Shown piece by piece: positions 44,270 to 56,819 of a stretch of 64,000 nucleotides of DNA. The stretch's first letter is position 1; the number at the start of each line of letters is the position of its first letter. A program made the position numbers and the translations under genes. The notes below the pieces were generated by a model, which was given only the letters and a program-made list of their open reading frames with translations, was not told where the DNA came from and searched no databases. Source of the DNA: Trichosphaerium sp. ATCC 40318 (lineage: Eukaryota; Discosea; Flabellinia; Trichosidae); the NCBI GenBank assembly GCA_038496445.1, contig JALMLS010000334.1, forward strand, positions 124,001 to 188,000. The letters are read 5' to 3'.

Positions 44270-45462
44270 ATGACAACAAATCAACAATTCGTATTATTCG
44301 TTGCAATCTGTCTTTCTTGTGTCGTATTCTCGGCTCAAGCAAGAAGATGTTGTACAAGCTGTACATGTCCAAACACCTGTGACTTTACACGTAACTGTAT
44401 TGTCGTCGACAACGAAAGAGACGGTACACTTACTTCCATTGTTTTATTGCCGTTGACAATCTTTATTGTTTTCTTACTGTTTTTCTTCAAGACGACATCG
44501 TTGGCCGTTGTATTATCGTTACAGCTGGAGGTGAAGTCGATGGCGACATATTATCTCAAGGAAACAACCCTTTGTGTGTTCGCGTTGAGCGAGGAGGCAA
44601 AGTGAGTGGAAGTATCAAGTCAAACGGTGGAAATGATGTTGTTGAAATCGACAATGGAGAAGTTGAAGGTGAAATCAATACTGGTACGTATTTCTAAACC
44701 TTCACACAGTTTCCAACTTGAAATAATGTGATAACTGACAATCAATAGGATCTGGTAGAGATTGTGTGACACTCACAAACGATGCTGAGACTGAACAAAT
44801 TAAACTCGGATCAGGAAATGATTTCTTCTCTTCATCAAACTCTGATATTGATGACGACGTCATTGGTGGAGGTATGTTGTTTCTTTATCGGTTCTGAATA
44901 GACAACGGTTACTTATTGTACTGTGGTTTAGATGGAGATGACTGTTTCTCATTTGTCGATACTTCAGCAGATAAATGTGAGATGGGATCAGGTGATGATT
45001 GCTTGGATGCAATGGAATCTGAATTTGATGATGATATTCTAGGTATGATCACATTATCACTGACACCCTTACTAACCTGTTTAAAAGGCGATGATGGAAA
45101 CGACTGTATCTCATTTGTAAACACTGAAATTGATGGATCTATCAAAGGAGGACAAGGAAACGACCACATATTCGGATCTGGACGTACATCATCTGTAGAT
45201 GGAGATGTTAACGGCGAAGACGGAAATGACAAGATCAGGTTAGTTGGTATCTCTGAGGTTGATGGAGATGTAAACGGTGACGATGGTAAGTACAAAAGAA
45301 ACCTAGATTGCTGCATGTCTTCATATTAATTTGTATCCAGGAAGAGATAGAATCACTGTTTGTAATGTCGGAAATGAACCAGATGTCAAAGGTGGAAGTG
45401 GAAGAGATGTTTGTAAAACCAACTCAGACACTGATGACTGTGAAGTCGAAAGATCTTGTTAG
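44270..45462 (+). CDS. Secreted RTX-like repeat protein (about 20-residue G-x-G-x-D repeats)
   Basis: From ATG 44270: a signal peptide (FVLFVAICLSCVVFSAQA), a Cys-rich N-terminus (RRCCTSCTCPNTCDF), a short beta-rich region, then eight or nine repeats of 19-22 residues. Each repeat starts with a glycine/aspartate turn, such as GSGRDCVTL, GSGNDFFSS, GDGDDCFSF, GSGDDCLDA, DDGNDCISF, GGQGNDHIF, DDGRDRITV and GGSGRDVC. These resemble calcium-binding turns of bacterial RTX (hemolysin-type) beta-rolls, at about twice the nonapeptide period. The last residues are CEVERSC. Several introns are phase 1 and interrupt the glycine codon before a repeat, so the exons are symmetric 1-1 units. Calcium binding and extracellular location are inferred. 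Stop TAG 45460-45462. Confidence 0.7.
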
Positions 45463-45827
45463 ACAACGTGTCTGCTTCCTTAAAGTAATAAACTTTACCC
45501 TTCATCCCAACACAACGCACCCTTTTTTACTTTAATCTTACAAATAGAGCGCTAGTTTCGTCAATAAATCGTTTGTTTCTATGCTAGTTAGCTTTGACAT
45601 GTCTTGTCACGTGAGAGTTGGTTTTATCTGGTTTAAGTCCTTTTCCTACAATTTTGCGTAGCTTTACGATTGTGGTGCTTTGTTTGTGATATGTATTGGC
45701 TCTGATTGTATTAAACCAGTTTTCTATTCTTGTACGTGAAAATGAGTGGCTCAGTGATTGCTTTATTTATTTTCGAGAACTTCTTTATTAGGTAGGGACT
45801 TTCAGCGCTAGTCAAATAAGTTTTAAA
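45463..45827. other. intergenic, no gene seen
   Basis: About 365 bp between two plus-strand secreted-protein genes, with a CACGTG near 45606. No coding potential is seen. Confidence 0.4.
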
Positions 45828-48261
45828 ATGACGATTTACGCCTTGGTATCACTAGGGTTTGTCCTAACAATATGCTTAAAAATAACTACCGGTACGTTAT
45901 AGCTACTAGATAGAATTTAAAAGAACAATAGTCACGACACGTGATACCAAACGTTTGTTTTTTTTTTCACGATGCTAAGTGGTTATAGGACAAGTTGTTT
46001 ATGAGGCTTTTATATTGCCAGGATCTGGAGACATTGACGATTGTCAAAGCGTACATTTACGCATAAACGACAGTAGTAGGGACGCTGTGTTATTGAAACA
46101 TGAGATATATGACCACGAAGGTACACTTTAGGAACAGAAAGGAAAACAAAAAAAAAAAAACAATAAGTAGTAATTAATTAACTAACCGGATTTAAAGACG
46201 GTATTATTCCCTTTGGGTTTGTTATTACGTCTGCAGTGTTACAATTTCGTGTATCGGATGTGAGCCAAAATGCTTCAGGGGCAATTTATGAAATGAAGCG
46301 CGCATGGGATGAGACCACGTGGGGACCTGGCACTAACAGCACAGGGCCAGGTACGCTTGTTTTTAACAATATACAAAAAAAATCAAAACTAAAAACCTAA
46401 CTGGTAACTTTTTTTGACGTCATAATTTTGCACGTGACCAAATTTATTTGTGAAGACAACATAAAATACCAACGATATTTTTGTGTTAAGATTTTGTGCT
46501 TCAATTTTGTATTGAGATAATCTCAAAGAAAACTTTTCATTAAACTAATCAGGTTACGTTAACTGGTGTTGTTAGTACGCGGTGTGGATTATTCCAGCGA
46601 ACCTATTGGTTACTATGGAGGTCTAATGGATGGAGATGAATCAAATATTACAATTACGGATAGTGTAGTTAAATGGCTTAATCCACAAATAGCAAATCAT
46701 GGTTGGATTATTATAAGCGGTATTTGATTATTCTTTCCTAACTTTTTTTTGGCTTATCTATAACACAGATGTGAACCACAAAGTGTACTCTTGTGAGTCA
46801 TCATCTCCACCAATTGTATTCGCGCATTACACACCACCAGATATACCATTTGAGTGTGGTTTCTACAAAGACGAGCGTACGCTCCAAAACTCTCCTAGTT
46901 TTTTTTTAGGTGTTGCTTCTAAGATCATCTTAGCGCTATCGATTTGGTACCCTGAGCCCTTCCTCGCACATACACGCTTCTGTGTGGTATGTAGACCACC
47001 TCCAATATGGATATCGTTCGTGGAGCCATCTAAAGCTAAAGATACAACTACAATACTTAATGGAAAACTGATCCCAGCAAGAAGCATTGATCCACGACCA
47101 GATTGGGTTGGTATGTATTTTATCTTTTTCTAGTCCTCATTAGCTAGAGTTATACGCTAATTCTCTCCATAGTTGGGATATGTCTGAGTGTACCGCCTGA
47201 TTTTACTGTTGCAAACATAGAAATTGTTCTTCGGTACATTATCCTGTTTTTTTTGTTCTTCTTCTTCTTCGGTTCTAAGCTGTGCCTTTAGTACAAGTCA
47301 TCAAATAGGAATATCAATGCAACCTTTATCTTACAGTACAGATTTACCAAATGAGATTGGTACGGTGTTTATATTTGGTTTCGCAAACCTTTTTAAGCCA
47401 ATTGTTTTGTTAAGTTTGGGCACTAACTAATAACTCAACAAGGATGCGACAATTTTGAATGTAGTAATGATACTGTTGTTATAAATTCTACAGTATCTGG
47501 TGAAATATACCAAGACGATGTAATACAGATATTCAGTGATACCACTATCAACGGTGACTTTGAAGTACAAGGTGCAAAACTTTTTTTTTTTTTTTCTTAG
47601 TTTGTTGATTTTTTACTAAGGCTCGATTACCCTTGACCAAACGACACAGTTGGAAATAAAAGGATGCTTAAATATTTCTAATAGTGTTACTATAAAGCTT
47701 ATGGACAACGAGACATACACAGATGGCCAAGAAATTACTGAAATTGGAGTAGAGTGTGATGTTAGTGTAAGTACTCGTAATTTTATTGTTCAAATGGTCA
47801 TTCCCATCTAGGACAGTATGTTTTTGTTATCAGGCGGTAAAACAGCGGTAAGACGGTATACATGGAATTAACGTTTTAATAGTATTTTTAGCGACCTTGC
47901 GAGAAATTACGACCAACAACGAAACCAAGTTCAAGCGGTGTTTTATTAGTTGTATCTGTTGACAAAGACGGATGTGATGTATCTTCCTCTTCCTCTGATG
48001 CTGCACTACAAATCATAGTACCTGCAACAGTTGGTGGAGTAGTACTCATAGCATTATTGATCGGTGTTATCATTTTTATAGTGAGGTAAGCGCACGTGTT
48101 TCTTTTTTTTTTTCGGGACAAAATCTATTACTTAATGTGTTTAAGTCAGTACGTTGACAGTCTTTTTTTTTTACAACAGGTGGCAACGAGTCAACGATTT
48201 TTCACTCACCAAAGTGATGTCTAGAAGTAGATCTATGACTGGAACTATTGATACAAATTAA
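45828..48261 (+). CDS. DNRLRE-domain type I membrane protein
   Basis: A multi-exon gene. The signal peptide is MTIYALVSLGFVLTICL. The first domain matches DNRLRE (disaggregatase-related/adhesin beta-sandwich): SVHLRINDSSRDAVLLKHEI, FVITSAVLQFRVSDV, IYEMKRAWDETTWGPGT, and VVKWLNPQIANHGWIIIS. A middle beta region carries potential N-glycosylation sites (NDTVVINSTVSG, NISNSV). Near the C-terminus is one transmembrane helix (IIVPATVGGVVLIALLIGVI) and a short basic cytoplasmic tail (SRSRSMTGTIDTN). It is probably a surface protein. Start ATG 45828, stop TAA 48259-48261, only 23 bp from the stop of the convergent aminopeptidase gene. Confidence 0.65.
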
Positions 48262-48284
48262 ACAAAGAGACAGCTTTTATTTTT

Positions 48285-51200
48285 TTATTCATTGTCTCGT
48301 TGCTTTTTTTTTTGGATGATTAAGTTTGAATTTGATATGATGTCTTTTCTACTCCCTTTGAGCCATGCTGCATCATCTTTTACCTTCTTCACTACTTTGA
48401 GTACATACTTGAGTGCACCAGGACGCCATTCAAATAGCTAAAGGAGCGTTAGTAACAATTTAGTGGAGATAGCAGAGTATGGACCTCAACGTAAAATTCT
48501 AAATCCATTCCAGTTAATAGCTCAGCTTGTCCTGAGTCTTGAAGTGCCTGAAAGAATATGTACGCATATCGAGCTAGTTGCCGTCGTCTCTCTGTTATCT
48601 TAATAACTTTACCACCATAACTACTACTATCACCTTGAACAACATAAGCTTACAAAGTAGCAAGAAAAAAAATAAGAAAATACCATCATCAAACGCAGCA
48701 AATTCATCAGCTCTCTCATCCACTGGGAGGGACTGCGTGACTAATATCATTTAGTTCAATAATTAATACGCTATTGTTATTATCGCACATTGATCAAAAT
48801 CTACTGTATCTTCAGTAGTATTATCGGTTGCATCCTTAGCAACAACTTTTGAATGATTTTTCTTAAGTCTTTTACAATATCCACTAAGAAGTTTTGTATT
48901 AAATCCCATGATCGTTGTGACATCTCCTTGAGCCATATAAAAATAGAAGAGGTCTTTTTCTGAGAATATCAAATCTAGTGTTTGTTTTATACATTCAGGA
49001 ACAAGTGAATGAAGCAAAGCGTCCGTGCATATAGCACGAGACTTCAAATCTATAAAACAAAACTTAGACAGAAAAAAAGTTTAGTTTTAACTAACTGCTT
49101 CTGTCAAGCTTATTGTAAGCCTTGAATACTCTGTCATATGCTGATTTATCTCCGTGCCTTAGTATATAAGGTTATGTATTATTCTAGGTTAGATTTATGC
49201 ATGTGACATACCGTACTACTGTGCTCATTATACAGCAAAGAATTTTTGGTTTTGGATGTGTTCCAATTACAAACTTTGGGTCTGAAAAGTGCTGCTCAAA
49301 CAGTTCTTTAAAATGGTAATTAAAATCAGTAACGCTTGATTTATATTCACTTTCATACCTCTTGCTTGTTTTACAACCTTTTCAGAGGCGACAACTGGAA
49401 TTATACTGAGAAGTTCGCTACAAAAAATCAAATCAACAACATAACAGTGTACAACTTTGCAATCAGTAGGTACCCTTGTAGCACTGGTGTCTTGGACTCT
49501 AAATCAAATACACCAACGTGATCTATAACATTTTCATATAAAGAGCGGAAAAGATTTGCAACATGGGGTTGTTCATCCTCTGGAAAGGCAGGAATAAATT
49601 TTGCAGTTTCTGTTTTTATTTCATTCCAAATCATATCACTCTTTAAAAAGCGTTTAGTGATAATCACCTGTGTTAAGAATATGGTACCTTAGATAGTCGA
49701 AAAGCGTATAGAAGGTTTAGGTAGACATCACTCTTAATCTTAGGTGGTGTACACGTGAACAAAGCAATAGCCTAAATATCGTGAGTTTTCTTGGAGGATT
49801 TTTGGTGATTGGTTTGTACGTCAATTAGTAGGCCAAGTTGGTCTCTTTGTGGTAGCTCATCCCTTTCTATTGCTATTATCAAACGCGCCCATAATTTAGG
49901 AGAGTAATTTGTTCGATAAACGCCGACATGTGTCCAATTGAGTTTTATCCAATCTTTTATTGTGAGTTTTGAAGGTAATGCTATTGTTTCTGCTCTTGCG
50001 ATTACTTTCTTTGTAAATGCTGGTTTTTCTTTTGTTTTTATATAAACAGGTATTGGATAAGAATCCACAGTATCTGTAAAGAAAAATATATCAGAGGAAG
50101 CAGAAGACAAAGACTTTAAAAAAAAATAAGTACTTTCAATAGAAGTATCTTTTGTTCTCTTCATTAGCTGTTGTGATACAACAATCACTTGAGGTTGTGG
50201 ATTTGATACGTATAGTACAGGATGACCTATTGAATAAGTATAAATAAGGTAGATGTGAGGCGTTTAGGTACCACTAACCTGAATTTTTGATCCAAGGAAC
50301 AAAAAGTTTGTCAAGTTTGATTGAAGTAAATTGTTGTAAGGTATCCACAAAATCCTAAAATAGAAATAAACTAAAAATAAAAGATGAAATAGAAGCTCGT
50401 ACCTTAGTAACTACTGATTTAAATTTATATGATTTAACAAAAGCGCTTAGAATTGTCCTAGATACGTTGTGAGTACAAAACATTAAAATCAAGCTTTGTT
50501 TTAGTACCAAAACTTTTCGGATCCTACTTGATCAAATACCCACTTTAGCATACAAGATGCTTTATCATAACTATGTATAAACGTGTTAGTTATTGTTGGG
50601 AAGATATAGAGCCATTAATTTGTACCATATTGCATCATAAAAGTCATTTAGAGTTCCAGGAGATGATTCCATTTCTAAAACCTCAACTGGATGTGTATCT
50701 TTTAATTCATCTTTAACAAGTGCGATATGAAAGCAATCTGTAGCACAATCGCTCCACATTTCCCTAAGAGTACCATCATCATACGTTCAACTAACAAAAT
50801 CTTAAGAAAAGAAGTACATACCAGTCAGGAAACAAAGTGTCATTGACAACATACTCCATTAATCTCGCAAAGCCCTCTATGATCAAAAAATCAGTTTGTA
50901 ACCAAACATAATAAGACGATCTCACCTTTGAGGTACAAGTACTTCCAATCATCAATAGCAACTAAATCTCCAAACCACATGTGTGCAACCTTGTTTCAAT
51001 AAGTTGGGTTTTTTCAAGCACGCTAATGTTTGTCTTTCGTCTTTACCTCATGGGCGACCAATTTCGCTACAGATACTTTATGCTTTTGTGTTGATTTGTT
51101 ATTAACGATAAAATGACTAGTCTTTAAAGAGATAGCTCCAAAGTTCTCCATACCAAGAGATTTCATGTTTCTGCAAACTACAAGATCTAGCTAACAAAAA

Positions 51201-52517
51201 CTTTAGACATTTCGATATTACACTTGTCACTGATGTTTTTCAATGCGGATGAGGTACCTTTGGGAGTGGCAAGCCACACTGAAGCTTCTCAGAGAGTAGT
51301 AAAACTGTTTTCTTAGCTATATCCAACCCAAATTTTCCTCCATTCTTGTAGTATTGAGGTAGCGCTACCCTCATCGTTATAGGCGTATCTTTCTTTTCGC
51401 CATTAGAATTGTTTTAGTTAAAGAGGTATAAGTGCAACAACAAAAAACCAAGGATGGTAAGCAAGAGATATTAAAGAGATAACACTGTCGTAAAAGGATA
51501 TTCATAGGGTTGTACGATTTCTTCTTCAATGAACTTGAATTCACCTTTTTTTTTGTCAGTTAAGTTTTTTGTTTGTGATTTATGGATGGCTTACCAATAA
51601 ACAAGCTTATGAGGTATGGAGGGATGAGTGGTGATGTATCAAATATTATATTCTTTTTTCTTAGGATTTTATAGTTCTCATCTTCATCCATAATCATTTC
51701 TTCTGTATCCTCTTCGTCCTTGATTGGCATGCCTTTTCAACAAAAAAAAAATTAACTTTTGTTTAGTGAAAATAAACATACATGAAATAGCTTGCTCATG
51801 ACGCATCACCCTTACTGATACATCAAAAAGAGCTCTTACATTTGGTAAATCTATACAAGGGAATGCATTCCTGGCAGCACCTGAACAAAAAGTGTAAGAC
51901 AAACATCCTCTTGCCATGAAAAAACAATTTTTTCAAAAAACAATACCAAGTCGTACGTGGTTCAAATTGAGTTCCTATTCCGTTCAATAGGCTCCTTCCG
52001 TCTTTGCTTGGATACTGTAGCAAGAATATACCTTAAGGTAGTTTAAAAAAAACCCAAGAGGTACCAAATAGCACGTGGTTAAGAGCGTCTTACCTCGCTT
52101 TTTATGGTCATTGTTTATTTTCGCTTTGTACTCAATAGTAAGCACAGCTTCACTATTTTTCGGTAAAGTGTCATCCCATGTGAGCGTCACAGTCTGTAAG
52201 TTATGATTATAATCCGTTTTAGAGCTTTGGTAGTAGTTGTCCTGTATTTGTCAGCACATAAACCGTTTATTTTATATTCACCTGATGACGTAATTCAGCT
52301 GATGATATAAGCAGTTTAGACGCGTGTAACGTTATTGTTTTGCTTTCAACGTTACTGAATTTTATATAAAGCTTAGCAGTCGCCTTTACTTGATATCTAA
52401 AAGCGTTATTGCTTGTTTCGGTACGTTTTGTACTTACAGCGATACAAAAGGCTCGAAATATAAGGAATACTTGTTTATTTCAATGTTGTGACCAACTACG
52501 TTAGCCTTTCGTTCCAT
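48285..52517 (-). CDS. M1-family zinc aminopeptidase
   Basis: About twenty exons on the minus strand. The N-terminal beta-domain has EINKYSLYFEPFVSL and KLYIKFSNVESKTITLHASK. The substrate motif is LGMENFG in place of GAMEN. The zinc site is complete: VAHE|VAHMWFGDLV (HExxH, split by an intron after the Glu) and KEGFA with the third ligand. The helical ERAP-like C-terminal domain follows (DLIFSEKDLFYFYMAQGDV, GFNTKLLSGYCKRLKK). M1 enzymes trim N-terminal residues from peptides. There is no signal peptide at the proposed start ATG 52517 (MERKANVVGHNIEINKY), so it may be cytosolic like puromycin-sensitive aminopeptidase; an upstream exon cannot be excluded. The stop is TAA at 48285-48287. Confidence 0.85.
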
Positions 52518-52839
52518 GAAACGTCTACTGGTGATCAAAAATGACAAACACTTAAGCACACTTGAGCTAAGTGTACTGTACATTTCTTCGCGTGTTGATG
52601 ATATAAGCTGTGTTTCTAAGGACAAAACCGTCTCTTTCGTTTAACTGAGTTTTGCTCATGCTACGATCTTCATTTACACGGAAAACGCCATTACGACGCG
52701 CAAATAGTACTTCCCAATGCTTGTCGGTAAAAAGGATTATATTTCAAACTAAATGGTACTAAACTCCACTCATACGCGTTGAACTAACGCAAATAGCCGA
52801 AATTTGCATAGAAGGAGCAATAAACGGCAAGATGCATTG
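52518..52839. promoter_or_regulatory. divergent intergenic region
   Basis: About 320 bp between the starts of the aminopeptidase (minus) and the RlmM-like methyltransferase (plus). Short frames here have no support. Probably a shared promoter. Confidence 0.35.
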
Positions 52840-54347
52840 ATGATATGCAAACAAGGCCATGAGGATCTGCTTGTACATGAAATGCGTTGGTTGTATGATA
52901 TAAACGTACTACTACTTTAATACGACAGCTTATAAGACTCACGTGGATGAACAGGCGAAAGCAAGAGTAGGACACGTTGAACTAGATTGGGATCCAAACA
53001 TTGACATGCATTCCAGTTATGCTCTTCAAGTCTTGCCTAACTGTAAGTCGTACTCTGGTAAATCTATAGCGACAATGGCACTTAAAGCTGCCACATATGT
53101 AAAAGGTGTTATGGCTGACAATCCAGATCCTAAACCAAAGTGGCATCTTCACGTGATAGGCGAGTGAACTTTCTTTTTTTTTTCTTTTTTTATGATGTCA
53201 GCAATTAATTGTTGTTAGATAATGTTGGTAGTAAGGTGCAATGCAAATCATCTCATGTAAGAAATGTGTTCCAGAGCGAGCTTGGAAAAATGTTACGTGG
53301 TAAAGGTGGACTTAAAGGAAGGACTGTACCGTCTGTGCCAAAAGAAGGTACCTCAATGCATGTGTTTGAACACAAAAAATTCTTCGTCTTTTTGATCAAA
53401 GATTTACATAAAACATAGGAAAGATACCTTATTCCGGTGACGTACTGGTTCAAATATTTATGAAAAAGGAAAGTTCATTGGCAGTTTCGGTTGCTGAGGT
53501 AGTAATTAAAAACAAGTCTCTTGTTTTGATCATTTCTTAATTTTTTCACTTTAGATGAAACTTGGACATTTTGGATGGGGTTTCCCACTACCTTTTAATG
53601 CTGGTTGGATAAAAGTTCCCAGAGATGAGCATCAACCGGCTGTATCATATCTGAAGCTATTAGAGGTATTACAACAAAAAGACAAACAACAAAAGGCTGA
53701 AACCTAACCCGTTAAAAAACAGCTTCTAGAATGCTTAGATTTATCAAAAACATACTTTGAAGGAAAGGTTGTTGCTGATTTAGGTGCTCATCCTGGAAGC
53801 TGGACAAGAGTACTTCTTCAATTAGGTTGTAAAGTATACTCAAACGACTGGTAAGTGAAAACAGTAGGAATGTTTTCACAAGTCTAACAAGTTGTTAGGG
53901 TTCCTTTTAAAAAAACCTTTATTGATAAAGATCATCCAAATCTTATACACTCAAATGAGGATGCTGGAGGTACTTCACAGTAACAACTCACTAACCAAAT
54001 TAATCAATGGGTAGTATGGAATCCACCAGTAAAACTAGATTGGGCTTTCTGTGACATGGGTAAAGTTGTGAGTAAAAAAGTATACGAGCTAACTCTTCTT
54101 TTTTTTTTTGAAAGGCATGCCTCCTAAAAAGACTCTTGCTATATTAGAATCATGGATACAACTTGACAGAGCTACAAATTATATATGGACTCTAAAGATG
54201 GGCCTTGCAGAATCATGGGAAGAAGCAACAAACGATGTACATCTTTGTATGAAAAAAATAGAACATTATCGTTATTTTATAAGACACTTGTACAATCATG
54301 GCGAAGAAATAGTAGTTGTATGCATACCTAAAAAACCTGTACAATAA
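52840..54347 (+). CDS. RlmM-like FtsJ-family rRNA 2'-O-methyltransferase
   Basis: From ATG 52840 (MICKQGHEDLLVHEMRWLYD) a 31-nt intron (GTACTA...ATAAG) leads to the next exon in phase. The N-terminal part resembles the THUMP-like region of RlmM. Then come QIFMKKESSLAVSVAEMKLG, PFNAGWIKVPRDEHQPAVSY, and the Rossmann SAM site VVADLGAHPGSWTRVLLQLG with VYSNDW. The acidic motif-IV stretch is DWAFCDMG. The end has LYNHGEEIVVVCIPKKP. The K-D-K-E tetrad is probably present, but I cannot fix each residue. Bacterial RlmM methylates C2498 of 23S rRNA. A eukaryotic homologue could act on mitochondrial or cytosolic rRNA. Stop TAA 54345-54347. Confidence 0.7.
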
Positions 54348-54800
54348 AGTAAAAAGATAAATCATCCATCTGACGCATTATAATCATAATGTGAAGTGAG
54401 CTTACCGTTCCAGAACAACCTGTAATCATGGGTCACATGTTCTCGAAAAAGTACTTTTAATAGATGACATTACAGCAAATGCTGTGGCAGTTAAACATTG
54501 CCTTTAGTGTTTCAAAAAATGAACACAGTTCTTGGTTTTTGGGAATGGTAGGCAAAATCTTAAGCAAGGCCTTATTTATTATAACGTTCTATGTACAAAA
54601 AACCATTAAGACCTGCTTACACCTACGCTTTCTTTTCACGTGATGATTTTGATAAAGGTATTGATATAAGACTAAGTAAAGAAATACTGAAATAAGCCAA
54701 TAATGCTAGTCCTTCTCGTTGAACCATCAATGAGGAGATGTCATCAACTTGGTGAAAATTAGTACAAAAAAATAAAAAAATTTCGAAAAGAAAACAAATG
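54348..54800. other. intergenic, no gene seen
   Basis: About 450 bp between convergent genes. It contains a few scattered protein-like words but no linked frame. CACGTG near 54638. Confidence 0.35.
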
Positions 54801-56622
54801 TCACATGGTCCACGTACGTGTACTGATTTGTTGCTTTATGAACCCATTGTACATCATTATATGTAATGTAAAACATACACATAGTATAAGACGTATAACC
54901 TCCGCTAGTTTCACCCACGTCTTTCCATCAAAAAAAGCGCTAAAAGTGAATATATTGTAAACCAAAAAACTAGCATAACAGAAACTCATTAAAAAATCCA
55001 TCTTTCCACGCTCTAGAGAAACCGAAAACAAATAATTAACACAAAATAGTATAGTATTATAGTAGTACTAACCAACAAAGAAATAAAGTGCCAATCCCAC
55101 AAGAGTGATAAGATGAAGTACCAAGTAAGTTGTCATCGCAAAACCATTAACACTGCTATCATATTTTATCCTCTGTGGTTGTTTCTCTTGTTCACTAGGT
55201 TTCTGGAAATCCTCATAATGCATAAAAAAGTAATTATATCCAGGACCATAATCAAGGAAAGTTCTCAGCCTACTCACGATGTAAGAGAAGTAAATATAAA
55301 AAAAGGAATCTACTCAAATTTCGTCTTACTTGTTGATTATTCCAGGTGTATTGTATGCCACGTGCGCGATTTCTATCCAGTGATGGAATTGAGAGTAGAA
55401 AGGATCCCATGTGTTGAGTTCATGTGTTATACCATATCTCACACGCTCCTTCTCAGGCTCAAAAGTACCAAACATGCGATCATAGATAATCAATGTCCCA
55501 CCTTGACAACAAATTGATTAATTACTTAGAATAACGTTATGCTTTTTGTACGTACCATAATTTTTATCAATGTACTGAGCGTTTCTACCATGATGTACAC
55601 GATGATGAGAAGGTGTATTAAAGATAAATTCTATAGGCCCTACAGCAAAGGATTAACTTCAACTCGGATGATTCCACTGGAAAGAACAAAACGTACAAGG
55701 AAGCTTGTCTATACACTCTGTGTGAATCCAAAATTGGTAGAGGATGTTAATCTCATAATGTACAAAGTAAAGAGGTACAGGGAAGAAAAACGCCAAAGGC
55801 AGGTACCACATCCAACTCGTAAAGCCTTGTAGAGCTCCTAGAATAAAATAAGAAAAATAGTTAACAAAATCCACTCAAATGAGAAACATGAACACAAGCT
55901 GTTTACCTTGACGCAGAGCTGTACTTAACGTATAATCTTCCGAGTTGTGATGTACCACGTGTGCAGCCCACATAAAGTTCCATTCATGTGCAAATCGATG
56001 AAACCAGTAATAACATAGCTCTACGAGGAAGAACATTGCCTTTACAAGCAAGTCAAAAAATGTGAACAGGTGTCAAAAAAAAAACTCTTACAATCCATGA
56101 AACAATGCCTGGTTCTCGCTTATCCCAATCCAAAAGGCAGTAACGTTCATTAAGATACGCGTACGGGTATAAACCAACGCCACTACGAAAGATAGAGACC
56201 GCCTGAAGCTCATTAGAAGCTAAAATCGCAAACTCAGTACGTACCACTTCAAAAACGTTCATAAAAACTGAGTTTATGCTTGAGTTCAAACGGACTGGCT
56301 CTGTCTTTAGGAAACCGTTAATGAATATTACTTCAACCACAAGCGCTAAGAATATCCATGGAATGATTTTTGAACGTATTTCTACGCTGTATAAGGAAAT
56401 TGGCGTTTAACATTTTAAAACGGCTACAGACGTTTACGTACCTGGTAGCTCTGGCAGGACAGGCCATGGGCTTGTTAACATTGAAATACCTGTGTACAAG
56501 CCCAAAGCAACCACTAATACGCCAAATATGTAGTAATACCAATGCTGAGCGTAAGTATCAAGTTTTGTACTTTTTATGGCAAACTCATGCGCTAGCTCGT
56601 TCCTACTCTTCGCTGATCGCAT
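54801..56622 (-). CDS. AGMO: Alkylglycerol monooxygenase (fatty acid hydroxylase superfamily)
   Basis: Minus-strand exons from ATG 56622. The N-terminal membrane segment is [20 protein letters not shown]. The eight-histidine diiron site is intact: [19 protein letters not shown] (HxxxH), [19 protein letters not shown] (HxxHH) and [20 protein letters not shown] (HxxHH). AGMO-specific blocks are [47 protein letters not shown] and [14 protein letters not shown]-terminal membrane helices follow ([15 protein letters not shown]). AGMO uses tetrahydrobiopterin and O2 to cleave the ether bond of alkylglycerols in the ER. It is otherwise mostly known from animals and some protists and bacteria. Whether this organism makes tetrahydrobiopterin cannot be seen here. 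Stop 54801-54803. Confidence 0.9.
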
Positions 56623-56819
56623 TTTATGGTTGTTTATGTACAATGTGTCAGTTTTTCAGTTGGAAAGAAGTGTCTCGGGTTTTAGTTTATCCATAAATCA
56701 CAAAGTAAGAACAAATTCAACGCAATTCAATGCTGACTCCGTCAACGTATGAAAATTTAACAAAATTCAAATGCAACTACTAACACGTGTTCATTAATGT
56801 TATTTATATAAATTGTAAG

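Noticed and set aside
44909-45316. 135-codon minus-strand frame opposite the RTX-like gene
   Set aside because: It is the antisense of the G/D repeats (giving S/P-rich sequence); the plus-strand frame has a signal peptide and a regular repeat.
44270-45462. Calling the RTX-like gene a bacterial toxin import
   Set aside because: It has spliceosomal introns, a eukaryotic-type signal peptide and no toxin or secretion modules; only the calcium-turn-like repeats are shared.
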